DNA of 64,000 nt from Ensifer adhaerens (GTDB lineage: Bacteria; Pseudomonadota; Alphaproteobacteria; Rhizobiales; Rhizobiaceae): NCBI RefSeq assembly GCF_013283195.1, contig NZ_JABEKT010000004.1, positions 124,001 to 188,000 on the forward strand, read 5' to 3'. Shown piece after piece: positions 54,876 to 63,488 of this stretch; positions within the stretch are counted from its first letter, which is position 1, and every line of letters begins with the position of its first letter. A model generated the notes under the pieces. The model was not told the DNA's origin. It saw only the letters and a list, made by a program, of their open reading frames with translations, and ran no database searches. The position numbers were made by a program, and so were the translations under genes.

Positions 54876-55615
54876 TGCTCGACCTGCGGAATGTGAACTT
54901 CGGCTACTCCCGCCACCGCAAGGTTTTGACCGATGTGTCGTTCAGCGTGCGTGCCGGCGCCAGCGTCGGCCTGGTTGGCGAGTCCGGTTCCGGCAAGACA
55001 ACACTGCTGCGACTGCTGCTCGGTCTCGAACGGCCCACCAGCGGCACCATTCGCTTCGGTGATGATGCGCTCGATCCGGCCGATGGTGCATTCATGCGTC
55101 GCTACCGGCGCGCGGTGCAACCGGTCTTCCAGGATCCTTACTCCTCCCTTGATCCGCGCCAGAAGGTGCTCGACATCATCGCCGAGCCGCTGCAATCGCT
55201 GCGCATCCCCGGACCGCACAAGGACGCGGTGGCGCAGGCGCTGGAGGCCGTTGGCCTGCCGCTCGACGCCATGCAGCGCTATCCGCACGAATTTTCCGGC
55301 GGCCAACGCCAGCGCATCGCAATTGCACGCGCCATCGTCGCACGCCCGCAGATCATTCTTGCAGACGAAGCGGTCAGCGCGCTTGATCTGTCGACCCGCA
55401 TCCGCATCGTCGATCTGTTCAAGACCCTTTCCGCAACGCTGACCCTGGTGTTTGTGTCGCACGACCTCGGTGTCGTCGCAGCACTTTGCGAGGAGATGGT
55501 CATCCTCGAAAAGGGACAGGTGGTCGAGAGCGGTAAGACGCGCGATATCCTGGCAGCACCGCAGCATCCCTATACGCAGCGGCTGCTATCCAGCATCCCG
55601 CGGATGCCCGCATGA
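54875..55615 (+). CDS. ABC transporter ATP-binding protein (DppF-like)
   Basis: 246 residues. Walker A GESGSGKTT, signature FSGGQRQRIAIARA, Walker B IILADEAVSALD, H-loop FVSHDL. Its ATG shares one base with the previous stop (TGATG). Last gene of the transporter. Confidence 0.93.
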   Translation: MLDLRNVNFGYSRHRKVLTDVSFSVRAGASVGLVGESGSGKTTLLRLLLGLERPTSGTIRFGDDALDPADGAFMRRYRRAVQPVFQDPYSSLDPRQKVLDIIAEPLQSLRIPGPHKDAVAQALEAVGLPLDAMQRYPHEFSGGQRQRIAIARAIVARPQIILADEAVSALDLSTRIRIVDLFKTLSATLTLVFVSHDLGVVAALCEEMVILEKGQVVESGKTRDILAAPQHPYTQRLLSSIPRMPA

Positions 55616-55806
55616 GCCTTTCGCCTCGATAGCCTTTCGTCAGGTCACGAATCTGCCGGCAACGACCATATCGTCAACGAACAGAATACCTTGATCTAGA
55701 ACAACCCCTCCTTGAGCGGAGTTGCCCATAGTGCCCGCGGCCGCAGATTCCCTGCAGCCGCCTGCCCTAAATGGCAAATTTGAAACTCTTCTGGGGGTCC
55801 GGAATC

Positions 55807-56511
55807 ATGTCTACTCGCTCCATCCTGCCAACCGCCGCCGCACTTCTTCTGCTGGCGGTCTCGGTCACTGCGGCGCCCGCCGCGGACCTGACTGCACCGA
55901 GCGAACCTGCCCCTGAATTGCCGGCCATCAGCGAGCAGAGCCCATGGATGATCCGCGCTCGCGCCCTTGCCGTCCTGCCGGAGGACAGGGCCTCGCTGCA
56001 GTTGAACGGCACGTCGCTCGACGGCGAAAAGGTCGGCGTCAGCAATTCGGTCGTGCCCGAGCTCGATATTACCTACTTCTTCACCGACAATATTGCGGCG
56101 GAACTGATCCTTGGCACGACCCCGCACACGGCCCGGGGCAGCGGCTCGATCGCCGGCCTGGGCGAGATCGGCAAGGCTTGGTTGTTGCCGCCGACGCTGA
56201 CGCTGCAGTACCACGTCAATCTGACCGACACGATCAAGCCCTATGTCGGCGCCGGCGTGAACTACACCATCTTCTACAACGAAAAGGCCAAGGGCGACTT
56301 CTCCAGCTTCAACCTCAAGAACACCTTCGGCGTCGCCCTGCAGGCCGGCGTCGACATCAAGCTCGATGATCACTGGGGGATCAATTTCGACGTGAAGAAA
56401 CTGTTCCTGGAGACGGACGTCAGCGCGACCCTGCCGGGCGCCGGTGCTGTGACCGGCAAGGTGAAGCTCGATCCCTGGCTGATCGGAACGGGCCTCAGCT
56501 ACCGCTTCTGA
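55807..56511 (+). CDS. OmpW-family outer-membrane protein
   Basis: 234 residues from the ATG 9 bases after GGGGG; an in-frame ATG at 55771 is less likely. Signal peptide ends near TAAPAA. An eight-stranded OmpW barrel is indicated by ITYFFTDNIAAELILGTTPH and the C-terminal aromatic TGLSYRF. OmpW-like proteins form narrow hydrophobic channels. The 191 bp before it hold no gene. Confidence 0.9.
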   Translation: MSTRSILPTAAALLLLAVSVTAAPAADLTAPSEPAPELPAISEQSPWMIRARALAVLPEDRASLQLNGTSLDGEKVGVSNSVVPELDITYFFTDNIAAELILGTTPHTARGSGSIAGLGEIGKAWLLPPTLTLQYHVNLTDTIKPYVGAGVNYTIFYNEKAKGDFSSFNLKNTFGVALQAGVDIKLDDHWGINFDVKKLFLETDVSATLPGAGAVTGKVKLDPWLIGTGLSYRF

Positions 56512-56567
56512 CGTTCATCGCCAGTACGAAGCAGGGCTACATCAAGACCGATGCAGCCGAACGACTG

Positions 56568-56601
56568 TGCGCCTTCGTCACCGTTCAGCGGCGAAGGCGC
56601 A
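56568..56601. terminator. Hairpin between ompW-like and CBS genes
   Basis: Perfect 10-bp stem (56568-56577 with 56592-56601), 14-base loop, between convergent genes. No T tract. Possible bidirectional terminator. Confidence 0.45.
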
Positions 56602-56621
56602 TCCAGGTCGTCAGTCGCATG

Positions 56622-57041
56622 TCATGCGTGATGTGCGGTTACGGCCTTGACCAATCCGGTCGTCAGTTCGCGGCTGGTCGCGTGCGAGATATCGCCGAGC
56701 GACAACATGCCGACCATGCGCTTTTCGTCATCGATGACCGGCAGGCGCCGTACCTTCTTTGCCTCCATAAGACGGACAGCCTCTTCGATACTCTCGCTCG
56801 TGCGGCAATAGACGATGTCCTTCGTCATGATGTCGCGCGCGGTCAGCGACGCGGCGTCGTGCCCATTCGCCCAGGCCCGAACCGCAATGTCCCTGTCCGT
56901 CACCATGCCGATGAGGCGATCGTTTTCGCCGACCGGCAGGGCGCCGATATCCTCATCACGCATGATCCTTGCCACGGTGCGCAAATCCGTTTCAGGGGCT
57001 ATCCAGCGCGCGCCGGGGTGCATGGCTTCCCAAGTTCTCAT
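56622..57041 (-). CDS. CBS-domain protein
   Basis: 139 residues, two CBS motifs in tandem (about 10-60 and 75-130), e.g. IGALPVGENDRLIGMVTDRDIA and RRLPVIDDEKRMVGMLSLGDI. Such small proteins bind adenine nucleotides and signal energy or stress state. The downstream partner is unknown. The 189 bp between it and the FkbM gene show nothing clear. Confidence 0.92.
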   Translation of the reverse strand: MRTWEAMHPGARWIAPETDLRTVARIMRDEDIGALPVGENDRLIGMVTDRDIAVRAWANGHDAASLTARDIMTKDIVYCRTSESIEEAVRLMEAKKVRRLPVIDDEKRMVGMLSLGDISHATSRELTTGLVKAVTAHHA

Positions 57042-57230
57042 CGCTTCCTCCTACGGTTTGGAGGAGTGACGATAGACGAAGATCGTGGCCAATCATTGAT
57101 CCGCGCAGCCGGCATGGTCAGCGAACGTGGCTATTCCTACTCCAACAGGAAGTCGGTCGTCCGGCCGCACGGCCAGTGTCGGCTGCCGTGCGCAAGAAGA
57201 GCGAGAAGCTTTGATCTGGGAAGAGCGAGG

Positions 57231-57992
57231 TTACCGGCCGTCGCCCTTGGCAACGAAGAGAAGATCGAAACCGCGGAATTCACGCCGGGCGGCGGACTTC
57301 TTGAGGGCAGTCCATATCGCCGAGGGATTGTCGAGGCGGAACCCGTTGAAGCTACGGACCAGGCCGAAGGTCGCCATGATGGTGCGAAACGCCCTGACGA
57401 TGACAGGGCCACTCAGCGAGGCGAACAGGATCTGCGGGTGCACGGCAAGCAGGACGCCCGCTGTCCGCGTCCGATCGATATCCCCGAACTGAGCCAGCGA
57501 CCTGTACTCATAACCCTCGATATCGATCTTGAAACACAGCTTGTCGGTTCGCGCCATCGACTGCAATTCGGCGATTTTGATCGTTTTCGCCTTGATGGCC
57601 TGCCCGGTCTCGTCCGCGATCAACGCCGAGGTTTCCGAACTGCCAAAACCGCCGCCGACCGAGTTCAGCACCAGCACCTCGTCCTCGGAGAGCGCGGCAT
57701 TGATCAATGTGACATCGCCCTCATTCTGCGGCTCCATTTCCTTCAGTATGCCGAAGCAGACGGGATCAGGCTCAACAGTAATGACATTGTCGGCGATCTG
57801 AGCCGCCCAATAGGGCGTCACGCCGATCCAGCCGCCGATATCGACAAAGGTCGTGTTGCCGTCGACGAGGCGTTCGATGTTCTGGAACGTGCAAGGCTCC
57901 CACTCGCCGCTTTGAAGGCGCGTAAAGAAACGCTTCTTCTCAGGCTTGTCGGGGAAATGGACTGTCTTACAGAAGTAGGTGATCGCACGCAT
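57231..57992 (-). CDS. FkbM-family methyltransferase
   Basis: 253 residues. SAM-binding motif I is FVDIGGWIGVTPYWAA, followed by VEPDPVCFGIL, and KIDIEGYEYRSL marks the FkbM family. These enzymes methylate sugars or polyketides. It follows the cyclic-nucleotide-binding gene by 99 bp on the same strand and may belong to one transcription unit with it and the ABC-like gene. Confidence 0.88.
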   Translation of the reverse strand: MRAITYFCKTVHFPDKPEKKRFFTRLQSGEWEPCTFQNIERLVDGNTTFVDIGGWIGVTPYWAAQIADNVITVEPDPVCFGILKEMEPQNEGDVTLINAALSEDEVLVLNSVGGGFGSSETSALIADETGQAIKAKTIKIAELQSMARTDKLCFKIDIEGYEYRSLAQFGDIDRTRTAGVLLAVHPQILFASLSGPVIVRAFRTIMATFGLVRSFNGFRLDNPSAIWTALKKSAARREFRGFDLLFVAKGDGR

Positions 57993-58091
57993 GGCGCTTC
58001 TCTAGCCCATATCCCGACGAAGCGGAATCGTTTTTGCGAAGATCTTCCATGCGGCCAGGACATGTCAAAGGCAGGCGCCGCCGAGATGGTT

Positions 58092-58556
58092 TCACGCTTC
58101 CATGCGCTCGTTGCGGCTGCGCGCTTCCGTCAGTTCAGCGGTCGTCTGGCTCAAGCGGTCGGCCAGCACGCGCATGATCTCCACCGCCATTTCCGGGAAG
58201 TCGGCCAAGAGCTTCAGGAAGTCGTCCTTGCGGATGCGCAGGGCCTCGAGCGGGGTCGTGGTGCGCACAGTTGCCGTACGCGGGGTATTACAGAGAATGG
58301 CGATTTCGCCGACGATCGAGTTCTGCTCGACCTCCGCCAGCTTCAGCGGCCCGCCTGCGGTCGTCACCAGCACGTCGGCCTTGCCGGAGAGGATGACATA
58401 GGCGGCGTCGCCGATATCACCCTGGTAGAAAAGGGCCTCCCCGGCGCTATACATGACCCGATCGGAGGTAAAGGCAAGAAGCTTCAATTTTGCAGGCGGC
58501 AATCCCGAAAACAGGGTTATCCGGCGCAGCATTTCCACTTCATCCTTGAGCAACAT
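58092..58556 (-). CDS. Stand-alone cyclic-nucleotide-binding domain protein
   Basis: 154 residues from the ATG; a GTG at 58559 is an alternative. A single Crp-type cNMP-binding domain spans about residues 10-130, with the phosphate-binding cassette GEIAILCNTPRTATV (G83, E84 and R93 retained). A charged helical tail follows, and there is no HTH, so it is not a transcription factor. It lies 92 bp downstream of the degenerate ABC gene on the same strand, suggesting that it senses cAMP or cGMP for that protein. Confidence 0.88.
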   Translation of the reverse strand: MLLKDEVEMLRRITLFSGLPPAKLKLLAFTSDRVMYSAGEALFYQGDIGDAAYVILSGKADVLVTTAGGPLKLAEVEQNSIVGEIAILCNTPRTATVRTTTPLEALRIRKDDFLKLLADFPEMAVEIMRVLADRLSQTTAELTEARSRNERMEA

Positions 58557-58648
58557 CACAATCCGTTTCTCCCAGTATCCGGTCGAGGGCAACCCGTGTC
58601 CCGCTTCGCCGCGGGACCTTATGCTCGTGCCCTGACATTAATATTACA

Positions 58649-61351
58649 TCAAGATGCCATTTCCTTATAGTCGGGTCCTTCGTTAGCCCCCACTTCCGTA
58701 TCGTCGTCGCGAAGCAGACGGCCATTCTCGAAAACTGCGACGCGGTCAAACAGTTCCATCACCGCCGGATTGGCCACCACCCAGACGATTGCCGGGTTGC
58801 GGCCATCCTGGCGCAGAAGCGCAAAGACGTTGCGGATCACCTGTTCCTGAACGCGTTGGTCGAGTGCCAGCAGCGGCTGGTTGAAGATGTAGAAATCGCA
58901 GATGCGGATGAGCGCGCGAGCCAGATCCAGCTTCTGCCGCTGACCCGCCGTCAGTCGCTTCCCCCCAGCGCCGACGTTGAAATCGAAGCCGAAGGCGAGC
59001 ACATCGTTGTAGAGACCGACAGCCTCGAAAAGATCGCGCACGATCGCCCGGATCTTCTCCGATCCGTCGGCGTGCTTGTGGCCAATGCGCCCGAAAAGCA
59101 CGTTATCGATGATGCTGCCGGAAGCGATGTAGCGGTTCGGACGATAGTGCTCGATCATGCCTGCGAGGTCCGCCGGCAGCCCTTCGTCGAACTCGCGTCG
59201 TGCTGCGACGATCCTTGCCATGAGCTCGTCGGTCAGTAGACCGAAACGGTGACGAGGTTCGATGTAACCGAAACAAAGCCGAATGATCTTGATCTGATCG
59301 TCCTCGGCAACATCAGCGCGCGCGCGGCCGCGAACCTTTTGCAACAACGCCTCATAAACGGGGATATCTTCAGCCGTCATGAAGGTCAGCTGCTGGAAGA
59401 ACGGGTGATCCGGCGGCAAGTCGCGGAACAGTTCGACAACGTTCTCGGCAATCTCCAGACCCATCTCATAGAAGACATCACGCAGGCCGACCCGCTGCAG
59501 CACTGTCTTGAAGAATGGATGCCCATCGAGCGCACCGTCCCACATTACCTGGTCGGTGATCGTACCGAAGAGCAGGTTTTCGCCGATGGTCGCTTCGATG
59601 TTGTACGAGCCGGGCTCGAAGAACACCACGAGATCGCTGAGCTTTTCCTTTTCGAGGCGCTGCCGCAGCGCACCACGCATCTCGACGATACCGGCGGCAA
59701 AAGCCGCATTGCGGTTCGGATCGATGGTAGAGCGGACCGCGAGCGCCATCACGTCGTTGGTGAGAAGAACGGCATCGAGGACCGGCCTGATCTTGACCAA
59801 CAGATCTTCGGGCCCGGTTGCGCCAGCAGCCCGATAGTCGATCCAATCGCTATTGACGTCAAAGTGTGGGTTCCCGGCGAGCTTGGCTTCGACCAGCTCC
59901 CACTTGCGATGGACCGCACCTTCACCTTCATAGTGCACTTCCGTCAACGGCGCGTGCTTCAACCCGTAGAGCAGGTTGTCACCAAGGCTGCCCTGGAACA
60001 CGTAGACATCCGAGGAAGCGTAGGAGATGCGTCTGCCGGTAACCGATTCCGGCATCTCCAGAATATCCTGGCTGCCGATGAGAATTCGACCGCTCGCCGG
60101 CCAGATCAGTCGGGCGAAAGCTTCGGCCAGCACTTCGCCGCCGGGCTTGAGTGCGACCGCCTCGCCTGGCTGCACCTGCAGCGAAACGTGATCGAGAAGC
60201 GTCGCGCCGCCATCATCGGTCACAGTCAGGTTGACCGCGGCGAGCGCGCCGCTCAAAGGCTCGGCACTTGTCGCGGCGATCGCATGAACCTTGGGATCGA
60301 GCAGCGGATCGACGCTGAATTGCTCGACGACCTGCGCATACTTGACCTGCACGTCCTGGCGCGCTTGATCCCAGTCGATCAGTTCCTTCAGAGGTCCCGG
60401 CAGATCCTTGTAGGCGCCGATGACGGCAACAAGCTGGCCTATGTCAAGCCGGCCCTGAAGCGCGAAATAGCCCCCGATCGAATAGAACAGGAAGGGCGTC
60501 ACCTGGGCGAGGAAGTTATTGATGAACTTGACCAGAAACTTCCACTGGTAAAGGTCGTAACGGATCTTGAAGATCCGGGCGAGCCGCGATGCGATGTCGG
60601 CGCGCTCGAAATTGGAGGTGTCGTATCCCCGGATGGTGCCGATGCCGTCGACGATCTCACTCACCCGGCCGGACAATTCTCGCGCAGTCAGCTGGCGCTC
60701 CCGCCCAAGGACGAGCAGCCGCTTGCGCATGCGTGGAATGATGATCGCCTGCACGGCGACGATGACCGTGGCGATGAGACCGAGCCAGAAGCTCTGCAGC
60801 AGAATGAAGATCAAGGCCGTCAATGCCTGGCCACCAAGCAGCGCCGGCGACACGAAGGCATCGCCAGTGAAACCGCCCAGCGGCTCCACTTCATCCTTGA
60901 TCATCGTCGAGATCTCGGCCGGCTTCACCCTCTTGAAATGCGTCGGTGGAAACCGCAGCACCCGATCGACGAGTTCGAAGCGGATGCGTCGCAAGAGACG
61001 CTCGCCGAGCCGTCCCTTGAAGGTGTTGATGTAGAACTTGAAAAGGCCGTTCACCACCACAAGCAGCAGGAAGACGAGGCTCAGTGCCAGAAGCATACCT
61101 TCGCGGCCGAGCTGGAAGCCGTCGAACAGATTGATCGTCCCCAGATAGGGCAGGTCAAAAGAGATCGCCAGGAACGCCTGCGTCGCTTCCGGACTGTCAA
61201 AGCCGTCACCTTGAATAGGTCCGTTGACGATCTGCTTGGGCAGATCGAAGGACAGGAAATACGGGATCATGGAAAACGCGACGACCACCAGAATCCAGAG
61301 CTGGTCCTTGCGCGTATGGGTCCAAATGTAGCGGGAGAGGCGTGATTCCAT
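58649..61351 (-). CDS. Degenerate ABC-exporter-like membrane protein with triplicated NBD segment
   Basis: 900 residues. Residues about 15-340 are an exporter-type membrane domain. The nucleotide-binding part starts near 367, but the Walker A region (LKPGGEVLAEAF, 401-412) lacks Gly-Lys-Ser/Thr. Walker B reads YIFNQP (821-826), with Asn-Gln for Asp-Glu. The H-loop reads VVANP (858-862), without His. A signature-like LTAGQRQKLDLARAL remains at 800-814. About 280 extra residues separate Walker A from the signature. Within them the segment (D/E)NLLFG plus VLxAVGLxNDVLA occurs three times: 458-463 and 524-536; 591-596 and 617-631; 749-754 and 773-788. ATP hydrolysis seems unlikely. Confidence 0.88.
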   Translation of the reverse strand: MESRLSRYIWTHTRKDQLWILVVVAFSMIPYFLSFDLPKQIVNGPIQGDGFDSPEATQAFLAISFDLPYLGTINLFDGFQLGREGMLLALSLVFLLLVVVNGLFKFYINTFKGRLGERLLRRIRFELVDRVLRFPPTHFKRVKPAEISTMIKDEVEPLGGFTGDAFVSPALLGGQALTALIFILLQSFWLGLIATVIVAVQAIIIPRMRKRLLVLGRERQLTARELSGRVSEIVDGIGTIRGYDTSNFERADIASRLARIFKIRYDLYQWKFLVKFINNFLAQVTPFLFYSIGGYFALQGRLDIGQLVAVIGAYKDLPGPLKELIDWDQARQDVQVKYAQVVEQFSVDPLLDPKVHAIAATSAEPLSGALAAVNLTVTDDGGATLLDHVSLQVQPGEAVALKPGGEVLAEAFARLIWPASGRILIGSQDILEMPESVTGRRISYASSDVYVFQGSLGDNLLYGLKHAPLTEVHYEGEGAVHRKWELVEAKLAGNPHFDVNSDWIDYRAAGATGPEDLLVKIRPVLDAVLLTNDVMALAVRSTIDPNRNAAFAAGIVEMRGALRQRLEKEKLSDLVVFFEPGSYNIEATIGENLLFGTITDQVMWDGALDGHPFFKTVLQRVGLRDVFYEMGLEIAENVVELFRDLPPDHPFFQQLTFMTAEDIPVYEALLQKVRGRARADVAEDDQIKIIRLCFGYIEPRHRFGLLTDELMARIVAARREFDEGLPADLAGMIEHYRPNRYIASGSIIDNVLFGRIGHKHADGSEKIRAIVRDLFEAVGLYNDVLAFGFDFNVGAGGKRLTAGQRQKLDLARALIRICDFYIFNQPLLALDQRVQEQVIRNVFALLRQDGRNPAIVWVVANPAVMELFDRVAVFENGRLLRDDDTEVGANEGPDYKEMAS

Positions 61352-61669
61352 GTTTCTGGCAACGGGACCTTATTGAACACTACGATGTATGCGGCGAGGG
61401 CTGCCACCATACCCGGCCACGATATGCTTGCTTACCGCGCATTTCGACTGAATTGGCACAGGCCTTTGGCCGCGAACGCGTTTCGGCGAAATCCGATCCG
61501 GTTTCGAATCCGGTTTATTAGATTATGCAGGTGCAAGAGAAATCCGCAATGGACACCTGCCTTCGCCTTTGAGACCCCCGATCGAATTCCATGACAAGAG
61601 GTGGAACTCGTACGAAGGGAGAAGAGCGCCCTTGTTGCACTCGATTGCCCGCCAGCTTACAACGGCAGC
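61352..61669. other. Divergent intergenic region with direct repeat
   Basis: About 318 bp between the ABC-like gene and the methyltransferase-like gene. It contains ATCCGGTTT twice with a 12-bp period (61496-61504 and 61508-61516), and a 7-bp inverted pair GCAGGTG/CACCTGC near 61527-61560. No convincing gene. Confidence 0.4.
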
Positions 61670-62344
61670 ATGAAACACGCCAGCCACCACCCTACTCCCG
61701 CGAGCGACTGGTACGAAAATGCTTTCGACCTGACGCGCGGAATTGCCGCTTACACCAGAAGTCCGCTGATCGACGGTATCGCCAAGGTGATCGCCAAACA
61801 CCCCGACGCCGATATCGCCAACGCCTTCAACCACAAGCAGGTCGCCTGCAAGATCTGGGCGCGCGACACACTGCTGGAAGCAGCAGGAAAATCCTATCAG
61901 CGGATCGTGGTTCTGGGCGGTTGGTACGGGATCCTTCCGGCAATGTTGCTGGAGGACCGCCGCTTCGAGATTGCCGCAGCTGAAAGCTATGACATCGACC
62001 CCTCGGTCGAGACTGTGGCACGCACGCTCAACGCGACCCATGCCGACCGTTTTCGCGCGGTCACCGCCGATATGTATGCGATCGACTACCCTCGTCTCGG
62101 CGCCGACCTGATCGTCAACACGAGCTGCGAACACATCGCCGATCTTCGCAGCTGGCTTGAGCTGATACCGGCGGGCACACGTGTCCTCCTGCAGTCCAAC
62201 GATTATTTCAGCGAACCGACACACATCAACTGCGTTGCGTCCGTCGAAGCGTTCGCCGACCAGGCCAAACTTGCGACACTCGATTTTGCCGGCGCCTTGC
62301 CGACGAAGAAATACACACGGTTCATGCTGATCGGGACGGTCTGA
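61670..62344 (+). CDS. SAM-dependent methyltransferase-like protein
   Basis: 225 residues from the ATG at 61670; a GTG at 61601 would add 23. A Rossmann-type motif (RIVVLGGWYGILPAMLL) and an acidic loop (YDIDPSVETVARTLNA) resemble class I methyltransferases, but no target family is evident. Its 3' end overlaps the convergent glycosyltransferase gene by 23 bp. Confidence 0.7.
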   Translation: MKHASHHPTPASDWYENAFDLTRGIAAYTRSPLIDGIAKVIAKHPDADIANAFNHKQVACKIWARDTLLEAAGKSYQRIVVLGGWYGILPAMLLEDRRFEIAAAESYDIDPSVETVARTLNATHADRFRAVTADMYAIDYPRLGADLIVNTSCEHIADLRSWLELIPAGTRVLLQSNDYFSEPTHINCVASVEAFADQAKLATLDFAGALPTKKYTRFMLIGTV

Positions 62345-63488
62345 CGGGCGCCTTCAAAAGCCACGCACGCAGGATCGCCGCCGTCTGGGCGGCGCCTTCG
62401 AGGTCAAGCGGCGGCATTGCCGGCTTCGCACGAGCAAGCTGCGTTTCGACATCGCGCGCCAGGCGAGCAGGCGATACGTCGTGCTCGGGCAGGACGCCGG
62501 CGAGCCCGAGCTTTTCCAGTCGCGCTGCCCGCGTCGATTGTTCCGTTTCGCCGCCGGCCGTGAACGGGATCAGCAGAGATGCGCAACCCGCTCGAATGAT
62601 GTCGCAGACCGTATTGTAACCGGCCTGTGAGACGGAAAGCCGCGCACCGGAAAGCAGGCTGGCGAAATCCCGGCGAAACCGGAACAGTTTCACATTCCCC
62701 GGAGCGGCGGATTCGAATGCGTCGTAGTCGACCTGCGGCAGATTGGGCCCGGTCACCAGGCACCAACTAAGCTCCGGCGGCAGAAGTTTCGCGGCCTCCA
62801 GGCCGGCGCCGATCAGTTCCTTACCGACAGCGCCGCCGCCAGCCGAAACGACCACATCGAACCGCTCCAGCGGCAGCGCAGGCGCGCTGCCCGCAACGAG
62901 GCCGGTATAGGCGACTTTGTCGGCGATCTCCCGCGCGTAGGGAAACGTCTCTTCAAGCCGGGCAAAGGCGGGATCGCCATGCACGAGCACGAGGTCGAAA
63001 TGCGCCTGCACCAGCTCCAGCATTTCCTCCGCCCGGCCCGGCTTGTTCCGCTCCTGCAAGATATCGCGCAGCGATGTAGCCACCAGCGGGCGCCGGTTTG
63101 ACGCCTCGATCAGGTCGAGCAACGGCATCAGTTCGAACCGCATCTGGCGCCGCCCGAACGGAAAGGCCTCGAAGATCACGACATCCGGATCACATGTGCG
63201 GAATGCGTCCAGCAGCATGTTCCGCCGACGTTCCCTGAAATCATCATCGACGGGCTTTCCGGTTTCGTCGGCGAGGCCCGAAAACCCCTTGTCGCCGGCA
63301 ACGACCGGTGGAAGCGCGACGTGCTTCAATTCGGACGCTGGAAAGCCGGGAACCGGTGTACCGCCAGTGACCACCGTGACGTCGAAACCATCGAAAGCGA
63401 GCGCACTGCAAACGCGGCTTGCCCTTGCCAGATGGCCGATCCCCAGCAGATGCTGGACATAAAAGAAGACCCGCAGCTGCCGTGTCAT
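62322..63488 (-). CDS. Glycosyltransferase, MurG/GT28-like
   Basis: 388 residues; the ATG overlaps the stop of the upstream glycosyltransferase (ATGA, 63485-63488). The N-terminal glycine-rich GIGHLARASR is the acceptor-side motif. The C-terminal donor site AGYNTVCDIIRAGCASLLIPF resembles GT28 UDP-sugar enzymes. It probably builds an envelope polysaccharide or glycolipid; the sugar is unknown. Confidence 0.85.
   Translation of the reverse strand: MTRQLRVFFYVQHLLGIGHLARASRVCSALAFDGFDVTVVTGGTPVPGFPASELKHVALPPVVAGDKGFSGLADETGKPVDDDFRERRRNMLLDAFRTCDPDVVIFEAFPFGRRQMRFELMPLLDLIEASNRRPLVATSLRDILQERNKPGRAEEMLELVQAHFDLVLVHGDPAFARLEETFPYAREIADKVAYTGLVAGSAPALPLERFDVVVSAGGGAVGKELIGAGLEAAKLLPPELSWCLVTGPNLPQVDYDAFESAAPGNVKLFRFRRDFASLLSGARLSVSQAGYNTVCDIIRAGCASLLIPFTAGGETEQSTRAARLEKLGLAGVLPEHDVSPARLARDVETQLARAKPAMPPLDLEGAAQTAAILRAWLLKAPVRPSRSA

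Noticed and set aside
58092-58556. Crp/Fnr transcription factor
   Set aside because: The protein ends after the cNMP-binding domain and a short helical tail; there is no helix-turn-helix.
58649-61351. Frameshifted pseudogene of an ABC exporter
   Set aside because: The 900-codon frame is uninterrupted, and the extra segments retain ordered motifs, so it looks maintained rather than decayed.
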